A DNA stretch of 64,000 nucleotides from Chryseobacterium sp. 7 (GCF_003663845.1 NZ_RCCA01000001.1:2170001-2234000); one strand, 5' to 3'; shown: positions 8,630 through 17,508, counted from the first letter of the stretch. The notes: generated by a model from the letters alone, not told the origin. Made by a program: numbers and translations.

Positions 8630-9361
8630 TTAAACGTTTATTATGGCTTTGTCCAGATCATGATACAAAAGAATTTTCCAATTGTTTTCTCTTGCTTCTT
8701 TTTCCCACTTAAGCCTTAGTTCCATTGCTTTTCTGCCATCAAAATCACTTTTATAGGCTAAGTGATATTTTAAATAGGAAGCCTGTGGCAGGTCATCAGC
8801 ACCGTAGAAAACCGTTTCCCCATTTTCCTTGATCCAGAAAACCTGCATAAAAGGGGTATGGCCACCTACTACTTCATAGGAAATTTCATCTGTGATCTGT
8901 CCATGATCTTCATTCATCCATATAATATTTGGAAGTTTGATCAATTTTTCCAGGATATCAAAATCAAAAGAAGGATTGCCTTTCTTTTCCATCGCAAAAT
9001 CCAGTTCACGTTTTTGGATATAGATCTGGGCATTCGGAAAAGCAGCCTCGAAACCATTTTCCGTAAGCTTCACAGCTCCTTCAATATGATCTTTATGAAG
9101 ATGGGACAACAATAATTTTGTGATCTGTTCAGGACGAATATTATTGTTTTCCAGAATTTCTGAGACTACAGTTATTCCGGACTCATTTTTCCAGCCAATA
9201 CCGGCATCTAAAAGGATATAATCATTTTCAGTAATAATAAGAAACGGCTGAACAGACATTTTGATTCCTCCGATTGTATCAAAATTTTCTTCGGTTAAAA
9301 GAGTAAAGTCTTTGGTTTTACTTGCCGAAAAATTGCCTTCTTTGAGTGGAATGATTTTCAT
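8630..9361 (-). CDS. MBL-fold metallo-hydrolase
   Basis: A 243-residue metallo-beta-lactamase-fold protein. The zinc motif HLHKDH is in LLSHLHKDHIEG; an upstream aspartate lies in LLDAGIGW and further ligands in VVGGHTPF and YGADD. The frame extends to a TTG at 9394, but I choose ATG 9361 (MKIIPLKEGNF) because GAGGA lies about 10 bases upstream and the fold begins there. Such proteins cleave lactones, thioesters or phosphodiesters; the resemblance is to the lactonase-like branch, but the substrate is not predictable. Confidence 0.82.
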   Translation of the reverse strand: MKIIPLKEGNFSASKTKDFTLLTEENFDTIGGIKMSVQPFLIITENDYILLDAGIGWKNESGITVVSEILENNNIRPEQITKLLLSHLHKDHIEGAVKLTENGFEAAFPNAQIYIQKRELDFAMEKKGNPSFDFDILEKLIKLPNIIWMNEDHGQITDEISYEVVGGHTPFMQVFWIKENGETVFYGADDLPQASYLKYHLAYKSDFDGRKAMELRLKWEKEARENNWKILLYHDLDKAIINV

Positions 9362-9532
9362 GCTGCAAATTTCCTCAATATTTCTAATATTCAAAAAGTT
9401 TTTCGTCGATATATATTATCAATAAAAACAATCATAGAGGCAGAATGCTGAAATTATTCTACTTACTGCAAAATCCTGCGCTATTCATGAAAATGTAAAG
9501 GAAGGAAGCTGATCAATTCTTTTTTTAATGAT

Positions 9533-9569
9533 TATCTTTGATCTCTTAAAAATCTGGCGGCAGCTGCCG
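9533..9569 (+). promoter_or_regulatory. Candidate -7 element and 12-bp palindromic operator
   Basis: TATCTTTG at 9533-9540 matches the Bacteroidetes -7 box, although no TTTG lies at the right distance upstream. Eighteen bases further is the perfect palindrome CGGCAGCTGCCG (9558-9569), a GC-rich island in AT-rich DNA, placed just after the expected start site of the MFS gene at 9607. Confidence 0.4.
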
Positions 9570-9606
9570 TTGGATTACTTTCAATTCAAATAAAACTTTA
9601 TACGTA

Positions 9607-10791
9607 ATGCAGGAGAGTTCTTCCCATGGTATTTCCCGGACTGTGATCTGGCTTATGTCCATTATTTCCGGGCTTGTAGTGGCCAACAATTATTATAATC
9701 AGCCTTTATTAGCCCTTATTTCTGAAGAGCTTCAGGTTTCTGAAAGTGCTGCGAGTAAAATTTCTGTACTTACGCAGATCGGGTATGCATTGGGATTGCT
9801 GTTAATAGTTCCGTTGGGAGATAAATTTTTTCGCAAGAAATTAATTTTAATTGATCTGTTTCTGGTGTTCGGATCACTTTTGTGGATGACTTTTGCGACT
9901 CAGTTGTGGATGCTGTATGCTGCCAGCTTACTGATTGGAGCTACATCGGTTATTCCGCAGTTGTTTGTCCCCATTGCCGCAGAACTATCGTCAGATAAAG
10001 AAAAATCCTCCAATATCGGATTGGTAATGTCCGGGTTATTGCTAGGAATTCTTCTTTCCCGTTTTATAGGAGGAATTGTAGGAGAGGTTTGGGGTTGGAG
10101 AGCCATGTTTGGTATTGCTGCAGGATTGATGATTCTGGTTTGGCTGGCTGTCTATAAAATGCTTCCTGAAATGTCTCCTAACTTTAAAGGTACCTACAAA
10201 GAACTGATGCGTTCTGTTGCCCAGCTTGCGAAAACACAGCCTGTCCTTCAGCTGGCATCATTCCGTGGAGCAATGGCATTTGGATCTATGTGTGCTTTAT
10301 TTACCACACTGGTTTTTCATATGGAGAAACCTCCTTTTAATGCTGGATCTTCTGTAGTGGGCAGTTTTGGATTGGCAGGTGCTGTAGGCGCTTTAGCCGC
10401 AGCCAAAGTGGGAAAATTGCAAAAATATCTGGATATTAACCGAATCATACTGTATTCTTTATTAATCGTTATTGGAAGCTGGGGCTTTACCTATTTTGCA
10501 GGAGAAACGTATTGGGGGCTGATTGTAGGGGTAATTCTTGTTGATTTAGGAGTACAGTCGAGCCATATTATGAACCAGACCAATTATTTTTTAATTAAAT
10601 CAAATGCTGTGAACAGGCTTAATACCGTTTATATGGTATCTTATTTCATTGGAGGATCACTGGGAACCTGGCTGGCTTCTATTGCCTGGCAAAAGGCTCA
10701 ATGGACTGGTGTCTGTTTTGTAGGTACAGTATTTGGCGTATTGGCATTGATAGCGCATATATTATTTTGTAAAAGAGTCAATAAAGCATAA
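9607..10791 (+). CDS. MFS transporter
   Basis: A 394-residue inner-membrane protein with about 12 hydrophobic segments. The loop between TM2 and TM3 shows the MFS signature in degenerate form (PLGDKFFRKKLILI). The start of TM1 (SGLVVANNYYNQPLLALI) is typical of the DHA1-like, YgaY-related drug/metabolite exporters. It stands alone between the MBL gene and a terminator, preceded by a perfect palindrome that may be its operator. Substrate unknown. Confidence 0.85.
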   Translation: MQESSSHGISRTVIWLMSIISGLVVANNYYNQPLLALISEELQVSESAASKISVLTQIGYALGLLLIVPLGDKFFRKKLILIDLFLVFGSLLWMTFATQLWMLYAASLLIGATSVIPQLFVPIAAELSSDKEKSSNIGLVMSGLLLGILLSRFIGGIVGEVWGWRAMFGIAAGLMILVWLAVYKMLPEMSPNFKGTYKELMRSVAQLAKTQPVLQLASFRGAMAFGSMCALFTTLVFHMEKPPFNAGSSVVGSFGLAGAVGALAAAKVGKLQKYLDINRIILYSLLIVIGSWGFTYFAGETYWGLIVGVILVDLGVQSSHIMNQTNYFLIKSNAVNRLNTVYMVSYFIGGSLGTWLASIAWQKAQWTGVCFVGTVFGVLALIAHILFCKRVNKA

Positions 10792-10823
10792 AACAGAATT
10801 TGTTTTACATTTCTGATTTTTTA

Positions 10824-10867
10824 GAGTTTCAGGGATTTTATCTGCGATAAAATCCTCGAAACTTTTT
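10824..10867 (+). terminator. Rho-independent terminator with long stem
   Basis: Stem AGTTTC-AGGATTTTATC closing on GATAAAATCCT-GAAACT around the loop TGC, followed by a run of T. It ends the MFS transcript and lies just before the convergent HxlR stop. The core ATTTTATC/GATAAAAT is the same inner palindrome seen in the fold-back repeats of this window. Confidence 0.75.
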
Positions 10868-10869
10868 TA

Positions 10870-11250
10870 TTATAAATCTACAGCATCTTCCTGTGCCTGC
10901 ATTAATTCTCTGTGTCTTCCTCCCCATTCATCAAGCTGCTTCCAGATGGGGATCAATTCTCTGGCAATAGCTGTCAATTCATAATCTACCCTTGGCGGAA
11001 CTTCAGCATGGACGGTTCTTTTTACAAGGCTTTCTTTTTCCAGCTCTCTCAGCTGAAGGGTTAGCATTCTTTCCGTTATTCCTGAAATAGAGTTTCTGAT
11101 TTCACTGAAACGGAGTTTTCCGTCTTTTAACTTGTTTAAAATAATCAGCTTCCAACGTCCACCGATTCTGCATACTGCATAGCTCAGATCGCATCCCTGG
11201 ATATACTTTTTGTTGATATTATTCGTTGAATTTTCTTTTATCGTTCCCAT
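10870..11250 (-). CDS. HxlR family transcriptional regulator
   Basis: A 126-residue winged-HTH regulator. The family features are a cysteine just before the domain (GCDLSYAVCRIGGRWKLIIL), the recognition-helix region RFSEIRNSISGITERMLTLQ and the wing PPRVDYEL. HxlR/DUF24 proteins often sense electrophiles or redox state through the N-terminal cysteine. It is divergent from the alpha/beta hydrolase and MFS pair (11409-13513), its likely targets, and a near-palindrome abuts its own start codon. Confidence 0.92.
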   Translation of the reverse strand: MGTIKENSTNNINKKYIQGCDLSYAVCRIGGRWKLIILNKLKDGKLRFSEIRNSISGITERMLTLQLRELEKESLVKRTVHAEVPPRVDYELTAIARELIPIWKQLDEWGGRHRELMQAQEDAVDL

Positions 11251-11271
11251 TACTTACAAATTTGTTAGTAC
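11251..11271. promoter_or_regulatory. Candidate HxlR operator
   Basis: Bases 11251-11271 form a near-perfect inverted repeat (TACTTACAAA / TTTGTTAGTA), typical in size for an HxlR dimer. It touches the HxlR start codon at 11250 and lies in the 158-bp gap shared with the divergent hydrolase gene, so it could control both. Confidence 0.5.
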
Positions 11272-11408
11272 CATACATTTAGCTGTATACAATGCAAATG
11301 TAAGGTTTGAGATTTAATTTTGTTCATCGAAATAGAAAATATACTGCCTAAAGAACAATAGCGCTAAAGTTCTCAGCAGAAGTAACAATAATTTAAATAA
11401 AAAATACA

Positions 11409-12338
11409 ATGCAATTAACGCCTAAAATAACACAGATTTTAAATCATTTAGAAACCATACAACCTTTTAATCCTCAGGATTCTTTAGATGGTGCACGTAA
11501 ATTCCTTGAAACCATGTCTTTCCAGCTTAGCGGGAAAAAAGAACCCGTGGCCATGATTGAAGAACTGAATATTCAACAAGAAAATCATCAGATTCCCATT
11601 CGGATTTATCGTCCTAAGGGAAGTGACACACAAAAGGCGCCAGCTATTATTTATATTCATGGAGGCTGGTTTATCGCTGGAGGATATGAGACTCATGATG
11701 CTGTAGTCCGTAAGCTAGCTAATAGAACAGGATCCGTAGTGATTTTTATAGATTACCGTCTTGCTCCGGAACATCCTTTTCCAGCTGGTTTAAATGATTG
11801 TATTGATGGGGTAAAATGGGTATTCGACAATGCAGAATCTCTAGGAATTGATCCTGATAAGGTTGGAATCATTGGTGACAGTGCAGGTGGTGCCTTGTCA
11901 ACGGCAGTTTCTACTCAGCTAGGAAAACAGTTGAAATTTCAGGTATTGATTTATCCTGCAGTAGACAATCAATTGAACTCTAAAACCTGGAAAATCTATG
12001 AAAACGGTCCAGTTCTTAACAAACAAGGTGGTATAGAAGCCTGGGCTGGCTATCTTCCGAAAGAAGAAAAAGATAATCCCCTTGCGATTCCTATTTTGAT
12101 TAAAGACTTTAAAGAAACACCGCCTACCTTAATCATTCTGGCAGAGCATGATCCTTTGCTGGATGATGGAAAACAGCTTTCTGAAAATATGGAAAATGGA
12201 GGGGTTGAGCTTAAAACAAGCCTTTACAAAGATATGGTTCATGGATTTATGCACATGGGAGAACTGTTGGAAGAAGTACAGTCAGCAGTGAATGAAATGG
12301 CTTCTTTTGCCCATCAAAATTTAAAATCTGACGAATAA
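11409..12338 (+). CDS. Alpha/beta hydrolase, HSL-type esterase
   Basis: A 309-residue esterase of the hormone-sensitive-lipase (family IV) group. The oxyanion motif HGGW is at 84-87, the nucleophile elbow GDSAGG has Ser158, and Asp248 (AEHDPL) and His278 (MVHGFMH) complete the triad. YRLAPEHPFPA is also typical. No signal peptide, so cytoplasmic. It is followed after 8 bases by an MFS exporter and is divergent from HxlR; together they look like an inducible hydrolysis-and-efflux unit for a small ester. That role is inferred. Confidence 0.9.
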   Translation: MQLTPKITQILNHLETIQPFNPQDSLDGARKFLETMSFQLSGKKEPVAMIEELNIQQENHQIPIRIYRPKGSDTQKAPAIIYIHGGWFIAGGYETHDAVVRKLANRTGSVVIFIDYRLAPEHPFPAGLNDCIDGVKWVFDNAESLGIDPDKVGIIGDSAGGALSTAVSTQLGKQLKFQVLIYPAVDNQLNSKTWKIYENGPVLNKQGGIEAWAGYLPKEEKDNPLAIPILIKDFKETPPTLIILAEHDPLLDDGKQLSENMENGGVELKTSLYKDMVHGFMHMGELLEEVQSAVNEMASFAHQNLKSDE

Positions 12339-12346
12339 AAAGGATC

Positions 12347-13513
12347 ATGAAAAAATATGCATACATTGGATGTCTGGGATTTATAGCTGTTATTACCACA
12401 GAATTTGGGATCATCGGAATTCTCCCGCAGGTTGCAGAGCATTATAACATCAGTATAGACAAAGCGGGGTATCTTTTAAGTGCTTTTGCTTTGATAATTG
12501 CGCTTACGGGACCTTTTATGACCTTGCTTACATCAGGTTTTGACCGTAAAAAAATAATGCTCGTTGCTATTTTCATGTTTCTGATTACAGGATTTGTATC
12601 ATCTTTTTCACCGCCTTTCTGGCTGTTGATGCTGGTGAGAATTTTACCTGCATTTCTTCAGCCAGTTTATATTGCGACAGCACTATCAGTAGCGGTATCT
12701 CAAGCAGATCAACGAAAAAAGAACGAATTGATGGGAATTGTTTTTAATGGGGTAGCTATTGCAATGGTAACTACAGTGCCTTTTGCCACTTGGATTGCAG
12801 GGCTTTGGTCTTGGGAATATTCATTTATGATACAGACTGTAGTAAGTTTGATTGCTTTGGCGATTATTTATTTCCTGCTTCCTCCCATGCCTGTGAAAGA
12901 GAAGAAATCTTATGGAAATCAGATCAGAATATTGAAGCAAACACCATTTGTTCTGAGTACACTGACTAATTTTTTCATGATTACAGCCTGGTTTTCTACC
13001 TACAGTTATTTTGCAGATTATCTGAACAAAGCGAAAGGAATGGATACATCAATGGTAAGCTATATGCTCTTGTTATTCGGAATTATCGGAGTATTGGCCA
13101 ATGGAGTTGCCGGAAAAATGCTCAATAGAAATGTAGCAGGTACAACCGCTATTTTTCTTTCCGGAACCATTCTAGTGCCAATTCTTCTCTATTTTTCTGA
13201 TGGAAACTTATGGGCAACGATAGCAGTTATTGGAATCTGGGGGTTTCTGTATTCACCAAGCTTTTTGAATGCATCTACGTATATGATTTCTTCAGCACCG
13301 GAATCTCTGGAGTTTGCCAACAGCCTTGCTACATCTTTCGGAAATCTTGGAGTTACGGTGGGAACTACAATCGGAGGATGGGTAATCGTTACAAAGGGCG
13401 TAGAGTATATTCCATGGATAGGCGTTGTTTTTGGGCTTCTTGCATTTCTGATGATGATCTTAAAAATGATAGTAAAGAAACGTAGTCAGGTGCTTTCCAC
13501 CTGTCAGAGTTAA
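12347..13513 (+). CDS. MFS transporter, AraJ/DHA1-like
   Basis: A 388-residue inner-membrane protein with about 12 hydrophobic segments. TM1 (FIAVITTEFGIIGILPQVAE) followed by a second helix and the loop FDRKKIML is typical of the AraJ/PbuE/NepI branch of DHA1 exporters. It starts 8 bases after the hydrolase stop, so co-transcription is very likely. Probably it exports a small metabolite or drug-like compound under HxlR control. Confidence 0.87.
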   Translation: MKKYAYIGCLGFIAVITTEFGIIGILPQVAEHYNISIDKAGYLLSAFALIIALTGPFMTLLTSGFDRKKIMLVAIFMFLITGFVSSFSPPFWLLMLVRILPAFLQPVYIATALSVAVSQADQRKKNELMGIVFNGVAIAMVTTVPFATWIAGLWSWEYSFMIQTVVSLIALAIIYFLLPPMPVKEKKSYGNQIRILKQTPFVLSTLTNFFMITAWFSTYSYFADYLNKAKGMDTSMVSYMLLLFGIIGVLANGVAGKMLNRNVAGTTAIFLSGTILVPILLYFSDGNLWATIAVIGIWGFLYSPSFLNASTYMISSAPESLEFANSLATSFGNLGVTVGTTIGGWVIVTKGVEYIPWIGVVFGLLAFLMMILKMIVKKRSQVLSTCQS

Positions 13514-13525
13514 ACTGTAATAATT

Positions 13526-13557
13526 TTTGTTACATTAAATAAAATACACTATCTTTG
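13526..13557 (+). promoter_or_regulatory. Bacteroidetes-type promoter
   Basis: TTTG at 13526-13529, 20 bases, then TATCTTTG at 13550-13557: an exact match to the TTTG-N19/20-TAnnTTTG promoter of the phylum. It probably drives the DsbA-like gene at 13763 with a leader of about 200 bases. Confidence 0.65.
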
Positions 13558-13596
13558 CATTATTAATTTGAAACTGGGTTAAACTTTTATTTTGAT

Positions 13597-13710
13597 CCAT
13601 TAAGATTTATAATTAAGCATTTAAGAGTAGTAAGATGAGCTTCGCTTTAAGCTTAAAAATCAGAATGATTCATCTTAACTATACTTTATTACTTAAATCT
13701 TTCTTAATGG
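13597..13710. repeat. Fold-back sequence in the DsbA-like leader
   Basis: A 114-bp imperfect inverted repeat. The outer arms CCATTAAGA / TCTTAATGG (13597-13605, 13702-13710) match perfectly, and further paired blocks follow inside (TTAAG, GTAAGATGA-like). It lies between the promoter at 13526 and the gene at 13763, so it would be transcribed as a long hairpin. Whether it is a dispersed repeat or a regulatory leader cannot be told here. Confidence 0.5.
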
Positions 13711-13762
13711 TTTTATATTATTTGATAAGTTTAAACAGTTTTTTGATGTAAAATTAAATACA

Positions 13763-14464
13763 ATGAAAATAGAAATCTGGTCGGACGTGATGTGTCCGTT
13801 TTGTTATATCGGAAAGAATAATTTTGAGCAGGCTTTGAATAAGCTTCCTTTTAAAGATGAAGTTGAAGTAGAGTGGAAAAGCTTTCAGCTGGATCCAAGT
13901 TTAGATCCGAAAGAAACTCAGGATACCCTTCAATATTTCAGAGAAAAGAAAGGTTTCCCTGAAGCTCAGGCTACCCAAATGCTTGGTCAGGTAACTCAAA
14001 TGGGAAAAGGAGCGGGAATTGATTTTAATTTTGAAAAAACTCTAATTACCAATACCTTCAGTGCTCATAAATTGCTTCATTTGGCTAAAAAGCACAACAA
14101 ATCCAATGAAATGGAAGAAGCATTATTTATTGCTCATTTTATTGACGGGAAAAATGTAGGAGATGCAGAAATTTTAGTATCTCTTGCTGAAAATTTAGGA
14201 ATTGATAAAGAAGAAGCAAGACAGGCAGTTACAACGGATCAATTAGACGATGAAGTCAACCAGGATATTCAGGAAGCGAGAAACAATGGTATTTCCGGAG
14301 TTCCTTTCTTTGTTCTGAATGGTAAATATGCCGTTTCCGGTGCTCAGCCTGCGGAAGTATTTGAAAATGCACTTCAGCAAACTTATAAAGAAACGGTGAG
14401 TCCGTTTAAGGATCTTTCCGGTGAAAACGGAGCCTCCTGTGATGCAGACGGATGCAGCATTTAA
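13763..14464 (+). CDS. DsbA family oxidoreductase (FrnE-like)
   Basis: A 233-residue thioredoxin-fold protein of the DsbA/FrnE branch. The active-site motif is C11-P-F-C14, directly after the first strand (EIWSDVMCPFCYIG), and the cis-proline loop is GISGVPFFVLN near 178. No signal peptide, so it acts in the cytoplasm, unlike classical DsbA. The C-terminus has a second cysteine pair (SCDADGCSI), which could chelate metal or serve in resolution. FrnE homologues act as disulfide isomerases in oxidative stress. A strong terminator follows. Confidence 0.9.
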   Translation: MKIEIWSDVMCPFCYIGKNNFEQALNKLPFKDEVEVEWKSFQLDPSLDPKETQDTLQYFREKKGFPEAQATQMLGQVTQMGKGAGIDFNFEKTLITNTFSAHKLLHLAKKHNKSNEMEEALFIAHFIDGKNVGDAEILVSLAENLGIDKEEARQAVTTDQLDDEVNQDIQEARNNGISGVPFFVLNGKYAVSGAQPAEVFENALQQTYKETVSPFKDLSGENGASCDADGCSI

Positions 14465-14470
14465 GATATC

Positions 14471-14503
14471 AAAACCCCAAAATAAAACTATTTTGGGGTT
14501 TTT
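14471..14503 (+). terminator. Rho-independent terminator
   Basis: Perfect stem AAAACCCCAAAAT / ATTTTGGGGTTTT with a short loop and T run, 6 bases after the DsbA-like stop. Confidence 0.9.
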
Positions 14504-14566
14504 AATTGAATAGAGTCTCGTATCTTTGTCATACAGCGCCAATAGCTGTATAAATCTGATTTTTCA

Positions 14567-15148
14567 ATGATAAAAATTAACAACGAAAGTCATTATTCAA
14601 TTGATGATACCCTTTTTGTTTTTGCATTAGATTCCGAAGCGGGAACAGTATTCAACGATAAAAATAAATTAATTACCGGCATCGGAAAGGTGAACGCAGC
14701 AATTGAATTAACCAAAGAAATTCATGCTAGAAAACCTAAACTGATTGTGAATTTAGGTTCTGCCGGAAGTAAAGGATTTCACAAAGGCGAAGTGGTATGC
14801 TGTACAAAGTTCATCCAGAGAGATATGGATGTACGCGGCCTTGGTTTTAAACTCTATGAAACACCACTGTCCGGGGTTCCTCCAGTGTTGGAATACGGTC
14901 TTAAAATGGATACTCTGAAAGAGGGAATCTGCGGAAGTGGTGATAGCTTTGAAATGAATCATTCCGAAACCGATTATAATATCGTAGACATGGAAGCTTA
15001 TCCACTGGCATTGATTGCCCAAAAGGAAAACATCCCGTTTCTATGCCTGAAATATATCTCCGATGATGCCGGAAGCGATGCTGCAGATGACTGGAGTGTA
15101 CAGGTTCACCTGGCTTCTGAAGCTTTTAAGAAAATTCTTTTTTCATAA
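14567..15148 (+). CDS. MTA/SAH nucleosidase-like phosphorylase superfamily protein
   Basis: A 193-residue member of the PNP/UDP phosphorylase superfamily, resembling 5'-methylthioadenosine/S-adenosylhomocysteine nucleosidases. Visible features are the N-terminal strand with the acidic residue (FALDSEAG), GIGKVNAA, the turn LIVNLGSAGSKG, the ribose-binding VDMEAYPLA and the general-acid region KYISDDAG. It is shorter than typical MTAN (about 230), so the exact base specificity is uncertain. A TATCTTTG box lies at about 14521-14528. A GNAT gene follows after 17 bases. Confidence 0.75.
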   Translation: MIKINNESHYSIDDTLFVFALDSEAGTVFNDKNKLITGIGKVNAAIELTKEIHARKPKLIVNLGSAGSKGFHKGEVVCCTKFIQRDMDVRGLGFKLYETPLSGVPPVLEYGLKMDTLKEGICGSGDSFEMNHSETDYNIVDMEAYPLALIAQKENIPFLCLKYISDDAGSDAADDWSVQVHLASEAFKKILFS

Positions 15149-15165
15149 CATTTAATCTTACCATC

Positions 15166-15687
15166 ATGAGCTCAATCATTATTAACAAAGCCTCAGCTGA
15201 GGACGTAGAAATTATACAAAGTTTAGGTATAGAAACGTTTTCTGAAACTTTTGCAGAAGATAATACGGAAGAAGCTATGAAAAAATATCTGGAAGAAAGC
15301 TTCAATACCGAAAAGATAAAATCGGAGCTCAATAACCCTGATTCTCATTTCTATATTGCATGGGAAGAAGACAATCCTGTAGGTTATCTTAAAGTAAATA
15401 CGGGCAATGCCCAAACAGAACTTCAGGATGATAAGAGCCTTGAAATTGAAAGAATCTATGTAAAGAAAAGCCATCATGGAAAAAAAGTTGGACAATTACT
15501 TTATGATCAGGCTTTGGAAATTGCTCAGCAACTCAAGAAATCTTACTTGTGGCTTGGAGTATGGGAAGAGAACCTGAGAGCTTTACAATTTTATAGAAAA
15601 AACGGATTCGTTGAATTTGATAAACATATTTTCAGATTGGGAGAAGAAGAACAAACGGATCTGATGATGAAAAAAATACTGGATTAA
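15166..15687 (+). CDS. GNAT family N-acetyltransferase
   Basis: A 173-residue acetyltransferase. The acetyl-CoA motif is seen in IERIYVKKSHHGKKVGQLLY (a variant of RxxGxG/A), followed by WLGVWEENLRALQFYRKNGF, the typical motif B. Such enzymes acetylate small amines, polyamines or protein N-termini; the substrate cannot be deduced. It is probably co-transcribed with the nucleosidase gene 17 bases upstream. Confidence 0.88.
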   Translation: MSSIIINKASAEDVEIIQSLGIETFSETFAEDNTEEAMKKYLEESFNTEKIKSELNNPDSHFYIAWEEDNPVGYLKVNTGNAQTELQDDKSLEIERIYVKKSHHGKKVGQLLYDQALEIAQQLKKSYLWLGVWEENLRALQFYRKNGFVEFDKHIFRLGEEEQTDLMMKKILD

Positions 15688-15830
15688 ACTTTTTAATCAC
15701 GGATGACGTAGATTTTCACAGATGATTGTGTTTTAAAATTTGAGAAAAATTAGTTTTAAATTTTTTATCAGAAATTTTGTGATTCAATGACAGAAAGTAA
15801 GGCAATTGTATTTGAGTAAAATATTTCCAA

Positions 15831-16406
15831 ATGAACCATTCAGAGTTTGTAAAACATATTAATCAGTATTATCCTTTATCCGAGGAAACAGTTAAAGATT
15901 TATCAGATATCTGTACGGAAGAATATTACCGCAAAAATGATCTTCTGCTGGAATCCGGGTCTATGGGAAGGTATTATTATTTTGTAAAGTCCGGATTGAT
16001 AGGCTATTATACAGAGGATGAACAAGGGAATAATATTTATAAAATCTTCTTCGAAGAAAACAATTTTGTAGCTTCCACAGCAGCCATTATTAAAAATGAA
16101 CCCAGCAATTTCAATATCATTGCACTGGAAGACTGCTCAGTGATACAATACCCTGCAAAAGCCTACCGTGAATTGCTAAAAAAACATCATGATCTGGCTC
16201 TTTTTCATCTGTATTATCTGGAAAAAAATTGGGTAGTAAAAAAGGAACCACTTGAAGTCTCTCTAAAATATGAAACCGCAAAAAAACGGTATTTACAATT
16301 ACTGGAAAATCCATCTTTATATAACAGACTGAAACAGCATCACATCGCTTCTTATTTAGGAATAACCCCTACACAGCTAAGCCGGATCAAAAAGGATGTT
16401 AGCTGA
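15831..16406 (+). CDS. Crp/Fnr family transcriptional regulator
   Basis: A 191-residue regulator with an N-terminal cNMP-binding-like barrel (ESGSMGRYYYFVKSGLIGYY) and a C-terminal HTH (RLKQHHIASYLGITPTQLSR). It has the same architecture as the protein at 4958-5542 but is clearly divergent in sequence. No ligand can be assigned. It stands alone, closed by a terminator at 16441. Confidence 0.88.
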   Translation: MNHSEFVKHINQYYPLSEETVKDLSDICTEEYYRKNDLLLESGSMGRYYYFVKSGLIGYYTEDEQGNNIYKIFFEENNFVASTAAIIKNEPSNFNIIALEDCSVIQYPAKAYRELLKKHHDLALFHLYYLEKNWVVKKEPLEVSLKYETAKKRYLQLLENPSLYNRLKQHHIASYLGITPTQLSRIKKDVS

Positions 16407-16440
16407 GATTGTAAATTCAACTAGAAAATAAATTAACAAA

Positions 16441-16468
16441 AGCTTCAACATATGTTGAGGCTTTTTCT
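16441..16468 (+). terminator. Rho-independent terminator
   Basis: Stem AGCTTCAACA / TGTTGAGGCT (one G-U pair) followed by a T run, 35 bases after the Crp-type gene. Confidence 0.8.
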
Positions 16469-16567
16469 CTTTTTCTGCCGCAATTTTGCTCTGTCAAAAG
16501 ATCATTGGTACATTATATGTTCTACCATTAATAACCTGTGATTATAATTCATTAAATATTTTTCAAC

Positions 16568-17380
16568 ATGAAGAAGCTTATCAACATTGTATTTGTACTG
16601 ACGGCATGTATTCAGCTATCAGCACAAAAAATTATTCATCAGGAAATTTTCAGTCCGAAAATGAATAAAAAAATTAAAACAGTAATCATTATCCCTAATC
16701 TTCAACCTAACACAACTTATCCATCAGTTTATATTCTTCACGGTTTCAGTGGTAATCCGGACAGAATTATTAAGCAGGATATTCCGGATCTGGTTAAAAA
16801 AGCACAGGAATTTAAAACCATCTATATACTTCCGGATGGTAACTACAGTTCATGGTATGTGGACAGTCCGATAATAAAAGATTCCCAATATCAAACCTTT
16901 ATTGGGAAAGAGCTGGTAGAGTTTATTGATAAAAATTATCCGGTAAAAACAGAAAAAAAATCCCGCGGAATTTTGGGTTGGAGTATGGGAGGTTATGGTG
17001 CAACCAATATCGGAGTTACTTATAATAAAACATTTGGTATTGTAGGAAGTTCTTGCGGAGCTTTGGATTTCAATTCTTTTGGAGAAGGCTATCAGAAATA
17101 TATGGTGAATAAAGTGCTTGGACCACTGGATTCTATCAATCCGAATTTCCTGACAGACAGCAAAATAAAACTGATGGCCGGAGCAGAGCAGCAATATATT
17201 TTCGATTGCGGAACAGAAGATACCCAAATGATCTACATGAATAGAAATTTTCATAAAAAACTGACAGAAATGAAGGTTCAGCATCTCTACACAGAATCTT
17301 TGGGAGGACACGTCCCGGAATATTGGAGCAGATCATTATCTGAGCAATTGTCTTTATTTGACAGGTTTTTTAAACAGTAA
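16568..17380 (+). CDS. Secreted esterase, EstD/FrmB-like alpha/beta hydrolase
   Basis: A 270-residue putative esterase (PF00756 type). Residues 1-19 are a signal peptide (cut after LSA, before Q), so it works outside the inner membrane. The nucleophile is Ser139 in GILGWSMGGYG; YILHGFSG carries the oxyanion loop; FDCGTED and the late histidine in SLGGHVPEYW complete the triad. Relatives include S-formylglutathione hydrolase, feruloyl esterases and siderophore esterases of the IroE/Fes type. The neighbouring siderophore locus invites the latter idea, but it is a separate transcript, so this is weak inference. Confidence 0.85.
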   Translation: MKKLINIVFVLTACIQLSAQKIIHQEIFSPKMNKKIKTVIIIPNLQPNTTYPSVYILHGFSGNPDRIIKQDIPDLVKKAQEFKTIYILPDGNYSSWYVDSPIIKDSQYQTFIGKELVEFIDKNYPVKTEKKSRGILGWSMGGYGATNIGVTYNKTFGIVGSSCGALDFNSFGEGYQKYMVNKVLGPLDSINPNFLTDSKIKLMAGAEQQYIFDCGTEDTQMIYMNRNFHKKLTEMKVQHLYTESLGGHVPEYWSRSLSEQLSLFDRFFKQ

Positions 17381-17428
17381 ATTATACCCCATTGATTTTA
17401 GGTTTCGGCTAAGGCCAAAACTTAAAAT

Positions 17429-17468
17429 CAAAAAAAAAATCCTTTTTGAGCTATGCGCAAAAAGGATT
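17429..17468 (-). terminator. Rho-independent terminator, leftward
   Basis: Read leftward, AAATCCTTTTTG pairs with CAAAAAGGATTT around a 9-base loop and is followed by a long T run (the A run at about 17429-17439 on the given strand). It ends the dioxygenase transcript. A second hairpin (17393-17430) adjoins it for the rightward esterase. Confidence 0.85.
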
Positions 17469-17508
17469 TCGATTGATTGATGTTAAAAATTGCTAATAAG
17501 TCAGCATA

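Noticed and set aside
9362..9394. Longer start (TTG 9394) for the MBL hydrolase
   Set aside because: ATG 9361 has GAGGA about 10 bases upstream and the fold starts there; the extra 11 residues show no family likeness.
16568..17380. Siderophore-releasing esterase belonging to the neighbouring locus
   Set aside because: The family fits, but the gene is on a separate, convergent transcript with its own terminator and hydroxamates do not need ester hydrolysis; left as a general esterase.
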